Program-made: the position numbers and the translations under genes
Notes under the pieces: generated by a model
Database searches by the model: none
What the model saw: the letters and a program-made list of their open reading frames with translations, nothing else
Told to the model about the DNA's origin: nothing
In this document: piece after piece, positions 60,093-64,000 of the stretch
Numbering within the stretch: the stretch's first letter is position 1
Layout of the letters: every line of letters begins with the position of its first letter
DNA from: Echinostoma caproni
Lineage: Eukaryota; Platyhelminthes; Trematoda; Plagiorchiida; Echinostomatidae
Direction: 5' to 3'
DNA length: 64,000 bases
NCBI GenBank assembly: GCA_900618425.1
Contig: UZAN01039372.1
Coordinates: 144,471-208,470 of the forward strand

Positions 60093-62680
60093 GGTTACTG
60101 TCTTCAAAGATTTTGAAGCCTGGATCATTCTGCTCTCTCGAGGTCTATATCATTTCATTCAAAGCATCTGGATGAGATGCCTGAAATAACTCCCGATTCT
60201 GGTCTGCAGAGTTGAGCAGTTCCTAATCTGTGGTACCCTCCTCGCCAAAACAAGACAAAGATCACGGGGAATGTCGTTTGTAGAACGTTCCCTTAAAGGA
60301 TTTCGTCTCAAAAATGCCCACTGATCATGCTACGGCGTCCGAACGTTCTCCTAGTGGNCTAGTGGCCGAGGTAACTCCAACACCAACTGGGAACAACAAA
60401 ATCAGATCCTAAGTTCATATAGGTTGTTGGAACTTCAAACGGCCATAGGCTGCGGATCAGACGAACGGAGAGAGTGAATATTGCCGTATTAATCCGAGAT
60501 GACCCAACTTGGGTCGAATGTGTTGTAAAATTGTTTGATTTTGCTCACTGAATCAGCAAGTGCGCGATCGGGCTTATCGTGGGACGAATGGCGTTAATCT
60601 TCGTCCCAACAGAACTTAAAAGCACTTTTAAACACAGGAAGTCAGAGCATTGGCATGAGCACAATTCATTGTTGCGCAACCGATGTAGCCTACAAATCTA
60701 ACGTAGCGTACCTAACTACGGTAGCCAACAGAAAAATCCCACTGCTTATTTTCAAGTAGGCCCTTGGACAACTATGTGCTCCGTGGAAATAAATCCGCAA
60801 TAAACACTAGAGCACACAATACTTTAATCTCTTATGAATCGATTCCATTAAGGATCACCGTAATTTTGCTTCACAGCACCCCATTTATTGTAACTCACAA
60901 ACCCTATTCACTGATCCAAACTAATTCCGCTATACATTACAAAGCTTGATCAAGTAAACCCTCAGGAGCATAATTCTCTTGGTTACAGGGACCTAAAACA
61001 CCCGCATGGGCCTCGCAGATAAAGACATACGAAAAATGGGACATGTTAGTGTCGCTGAATGATGCGCAAATGGCGACTGCCTGGTTACGTGTGCAGACTT
61101 CAATCATCTTACATTATCGACCCGTGCTTTTAACATCCGTTAAAGCACTTGCTAGCTTGTCATTCCAAGGAATGTGTATAGCATACCAAGTTAACTATAA
61201 ATTAATTCGTTCTCATTGGGCTTTATTGATCAAACCCCGTCCAGTATACCGTCACACCGATACGGGAAATGATAACAGCACATTCCATATCCTGGAAGGT
61301 GCCTGTCTGAGGATTCATCTTCCAGCGTAGAAGAATCCTCACCGAACTTGCGGGGTGAATGTTTCTATACTAACGATTTCACAGTGTTCATGCTTTGTCA
61401 AATGCCATCAACTCCAGATGGACTGAAATCCCTGTCAACAAGGATTCCCTTTCGCGATAGTAAGGGCCAAAATCCACCTTCTCGGTGGTTGCTTCTGTAC
61501 AACAGAGAAACACAGAAAAGACAAAAAGCAGAAGATCTTCGAATAAACTGCGCAAGTTTCTCCGTAATACTATATGCTCCATCGGGATTGACTGTAAACG
61601 ATATTAGTCTCCATTTACAGCAAGATTGGGAATAGCATACGCCGACGGTGAGATTTTGGGGAGGCTCTACCGACTGCTGCCCATCGCCTCTGGATAAGAT
61701 CATCAAAATAGAGCTGAGTTATTGCAGAGCGAATCAAAGTTTAGTTTCCTCGCCTGATTTTTGCACTGCTAAAACTGATTTCTGGTACACATTTAATTAA
61801 TTAGGTGAGATTTTAGTCTATCATCAATCAAAATCGTGTTAGAACTGGAAAGGATTAGTTCTAAACCCTTTTCCAAATGAGACTTCATCAGTTCACTGCA
61901 CCTTCAGCAATTCATGATCATTTGATTCCTTTCCAATAGTGTTTGTCACCCTTGTTTATTCTTCTTATATTCCGAAATATGTGTTACTGTAATCACACGG
62001 AGCTTGAGAGTTTTAGCCTAATCTAACAGATAAGTCACCGAATATTGCATACTGTATTACCAGTCAAGTGCTTTCATCCCTGAGATGCGTTTGGTACTGA
62101 AGGCGTGCTTACTGAACCGCTTTTTCTACCATTATAGTTCATCAAGCGAAATCGCAACCAAGTTTTGTATGAAAACAGTTCCTGTTTTTCCTGTGTTCTC
62201 TCTGCCTCTGGATCAAATCGCAACGCGCTGAGGCAAACTGTTGACCAAGTTCTGTTTATAAATGATTTTAAATCTGTTCTATTCTATATCAACCGTTAAA
62301 TACAATATGGTCGTTCCCTTGTTGATCTCCATGCTCAAATCACTGGTTCGAAGTCTGATGATCCAAAGAACGCATAAAGAATATCTGATTGAAACTAGCA
62401 TGTATCGTTCAAATATGATTGAATACGGGGATTCCTGCTTTTATGATGTACGAGACAAACAGAAGCAGTATTGAAAGGAAGGATGGAGATTGATGTAACT
62501 TCGGGCGTCTCGTAAACTGAATCAACACATTTTACAGTTTAAAGTCCTCAGAAATAACGTTGTTCTTTAAAATGCTCTCTTCTGGGCAAAGTCCACGCGA
62601 TGGGCAGATGTAGATCTTGAAAACATTGATTCGTTGTTTTCGTCAGCCTCTGACGGATAAGCTGCATTGCGTATTTAGCG
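60093..62680. other. Unassigned stretch
   Basis: Several frames of 60-100 codons occur on both strands (for example 61043-61330 and 61398-61706) without recognisable motifs. An 8-bp inverted repeat GGGACGAA/TTCGTCCC lies at 60581-60607, and a 6-bp hairpin CGTCAG/CTGACG at 62641-62655. A single N at 60358 sits between two copies of CTAGTGG. Confidence 0.4.
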
Positions 62681-62685
62681 GTTTA

Positions 62686-62748
62686 ACTGGGATTCGAACC
62701 GAGGCACCAGCACGCTAACCCTTTGGATTATGCAATGTTGGCCGCAGT
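62686..62748 (-). repeat. tRNA-like head of a probable SINE
   Basis: On the minus strand the segment is closed by ACTG/CAGT (62748-62745 and 62689-62686). It contains a perfect B box GGTTCGAATCCC (62700-62689) and, upstream at tRNA-like distance, an A-box-like GCGGCCAACATTGCAT. At 63 bases it is shorter than a tRNA and has no good anticodon arm, so it reads as a relic or SINE head. The downstream side carries the small hairpin at 62641-62655. Confidence 0.45.
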
Positions 62749-62769
62749 GCCCCGCCAGGTCAAACAATA

Positions 62770-64000
62770 GGATATCCAAATTCATAATCTTTGTTCGTTA
62801 ACTGGAGCAAATACGAACATTGCACCAACACTTCCCCCACAGCTACTGGCTTCAACTAATGAGACAACAAGTTTTATCATTGTTTACTTATTTGATTTCT
62901 CATCCCGTAACACGAAAATATATATAATTCGGTCATTCATTTATTTCCTAGAACAAATAAAACTGTAATTTAGAAAATGTTTTCTCATGTATTTTTACTA
63001 TGCGCAGGGTTCATTTTTGGTGATCAAATTGAAACCTTGTCCCCTGGGTTATTTATTCCTATTGCATAGGCCGGTTTTGCCTAGCTGAATGCAGACAGAA
63101 CTCTCACACATTCACGTGAGGCGAATCCAGATAAATCAACTGTGTAGTTTGACTGCCTTCTTATCTTTGTTTTTTCTTCTAATAAATTGAATTTTTTCGT
63201 GACTCACAACACCCGCATAAAGAAGACGTCAAGGGGATGTGACCGAAATTAATTTGCAGAGACACTTAATAAAAACAGCTTTTCTCGTCAAGACACCTAG
63301 AGATTCGTTGGTTATAAACCTCTCCGTCTGTCTGACGGGACGTCGGGATGGGGTCATTACACACATAAGAATTGAGATGAAAGGCACATGTGCTCACTAT
63401 GTGAAATGCGCATATGAGCAAAAAAAGGTGTGTGGGAGTGTCATAGAGAGAGGGAGAGAGATAGTAAACGCCGAATGCATGTGTGAGTGAATGAATAAGA
63501 CAGTCCGACTATTGTGCGAAGTACCGGCTATCTGGTCAGCTCTCACATCTGTTAAGACGCTCGTTCTCTGTTTTTGAAAGTGATGCGTGAAGACGGGACA
63601 TCTAATGAGTCAGTACCCGACGGACTAGACAGAGTGGAAGGTGATCGAAAACGCCTACTCGAGTGTCGATCAAAATGATGTTCGCGACATCGACATCATC
63701 ATCGACTGGCTATCTGAAAAAAAACTTGTTATTCACTTATTAACCTTCCGACCACAGGTTGGACATATGTGCCAAAGAACCGTTTTAATTGCGAACCTAA
63801 GTATGTCGAATTGGTTATACCTGTGATGCGAAGTGCCATGGTCATACCCACTCATCCGTTCATACAGGCCCATGTGAGTTGAACAGATGTGGATGACAGC
63901 TTCCGACACACTGCTCTTTTCTGACATCCCCGAATCTCAACACTAATGACAACCATCTTTACAATTTTTGTTATCTTACAAGTTTTCGTTCAATAGAAAA
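62770..64000. other. Unassigned stretch
   Basis: No coding exon, RNA gene or repeat family was recognised. A short GA-rich run lies near 63445-63462. Confidence 0.45.

Noticed and set aside
59181..60189. Open frames of over 300 codons
   Set aside because: They span the second assembly gap and contain no real coding sequence.
1..64000. CRISPR array, prokaryotic operons, phage or plasmid genes
   Set aside because: No regularly spaced repeats and no dense same-strand frames were seen. The window is eukaryotic in character.

Overview
This window looks like non-genic sequence from a metazoan nuclear genome, most likely a flatworm and possibly a trematode. It is moderately AT-rich, has two long assembly gaps, and contains no open reading frame of ordinary gene size. 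It holds decayed non-LTR retrotransposons of CR1/Jockey type, decayed Penelope-like elements, and several short tRNA-derived elements. There is no bacterial, plasmid or phage architecture: no operons, Shine-Dalgarno spacing or CRISPR array. The flatworm assignment is an inference from the repeat mix and from the look of the retroelement protein fragments. It was not tested by a search.

Layout. 1-672: the 3' end of a CR1/Jockey-type LINE, cut by the window edge and ending in a TGACT microsatellite. 673-1062: the 3' end of a Penelope-like element (PLE) directly abutting it. 2243-2400: a tRNA-derived SINE. 2890-4290 (minus): a LINE reverse transcriptase (RT) remnant. 5460-5900 (minus): a second, Jockey-like RT remnant. 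6205-6319: a long perfect hairpin flanked by a direct repeat. 8486-9465 (minus): the best-preserved PLE, with the RT C-box, linker and GIY-YIG endonuclease. 13345-13452 (minus): a tRNA-derived SINE. 15180-16800 (plus): a LINE RT remnant with all core motifs. 23491-23624 (minus): a short tRNA-SINE, with truncated relatives at 23785-23820 and 45963-46025. 24207-24375: a Gly-tRNA-like SINE. 41011-41099 and 62686-62748 (both minus): tRNA-like heads. 55303-55994 (minus): a third PLE endonuclease fragment. 48211-48728 and 59260-60092 are assembly gaps.

Possible host-gene exons. Some short stretches read as protein and are bounded by plausible splice sites. The best is 31387-31512 (plus), a 126-base phase 1-1 exon with the Cys-x3-Cys-x-Cys-x9-Cys spacing of a leucine-rich-repeat N-terminal cap. 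It is followed by two possible 3'-terminal exons, 32220-32347 and 43764-43939. Each has a stop codon and an AATAAA about 50-60 bases further on. Weaker candidates are 12718-12818, 42720-42884, 54409-54555 and 57086-57271 (all plus), and 36407-36511 and 47139-47229 (both minus). If they are real, the window lies inside one or more genes with very long introns. Without transcripts these remain hypotheses.

Most other sequence is unassigned intron or intergenic DNA with microsatellites. I found no coherent new biological system. The items most worth following up are the SINE with a defined 3' end, the hairpin, the LINE-PLE junction, and the LRR-cap-like exon with its alternative terminal exons.
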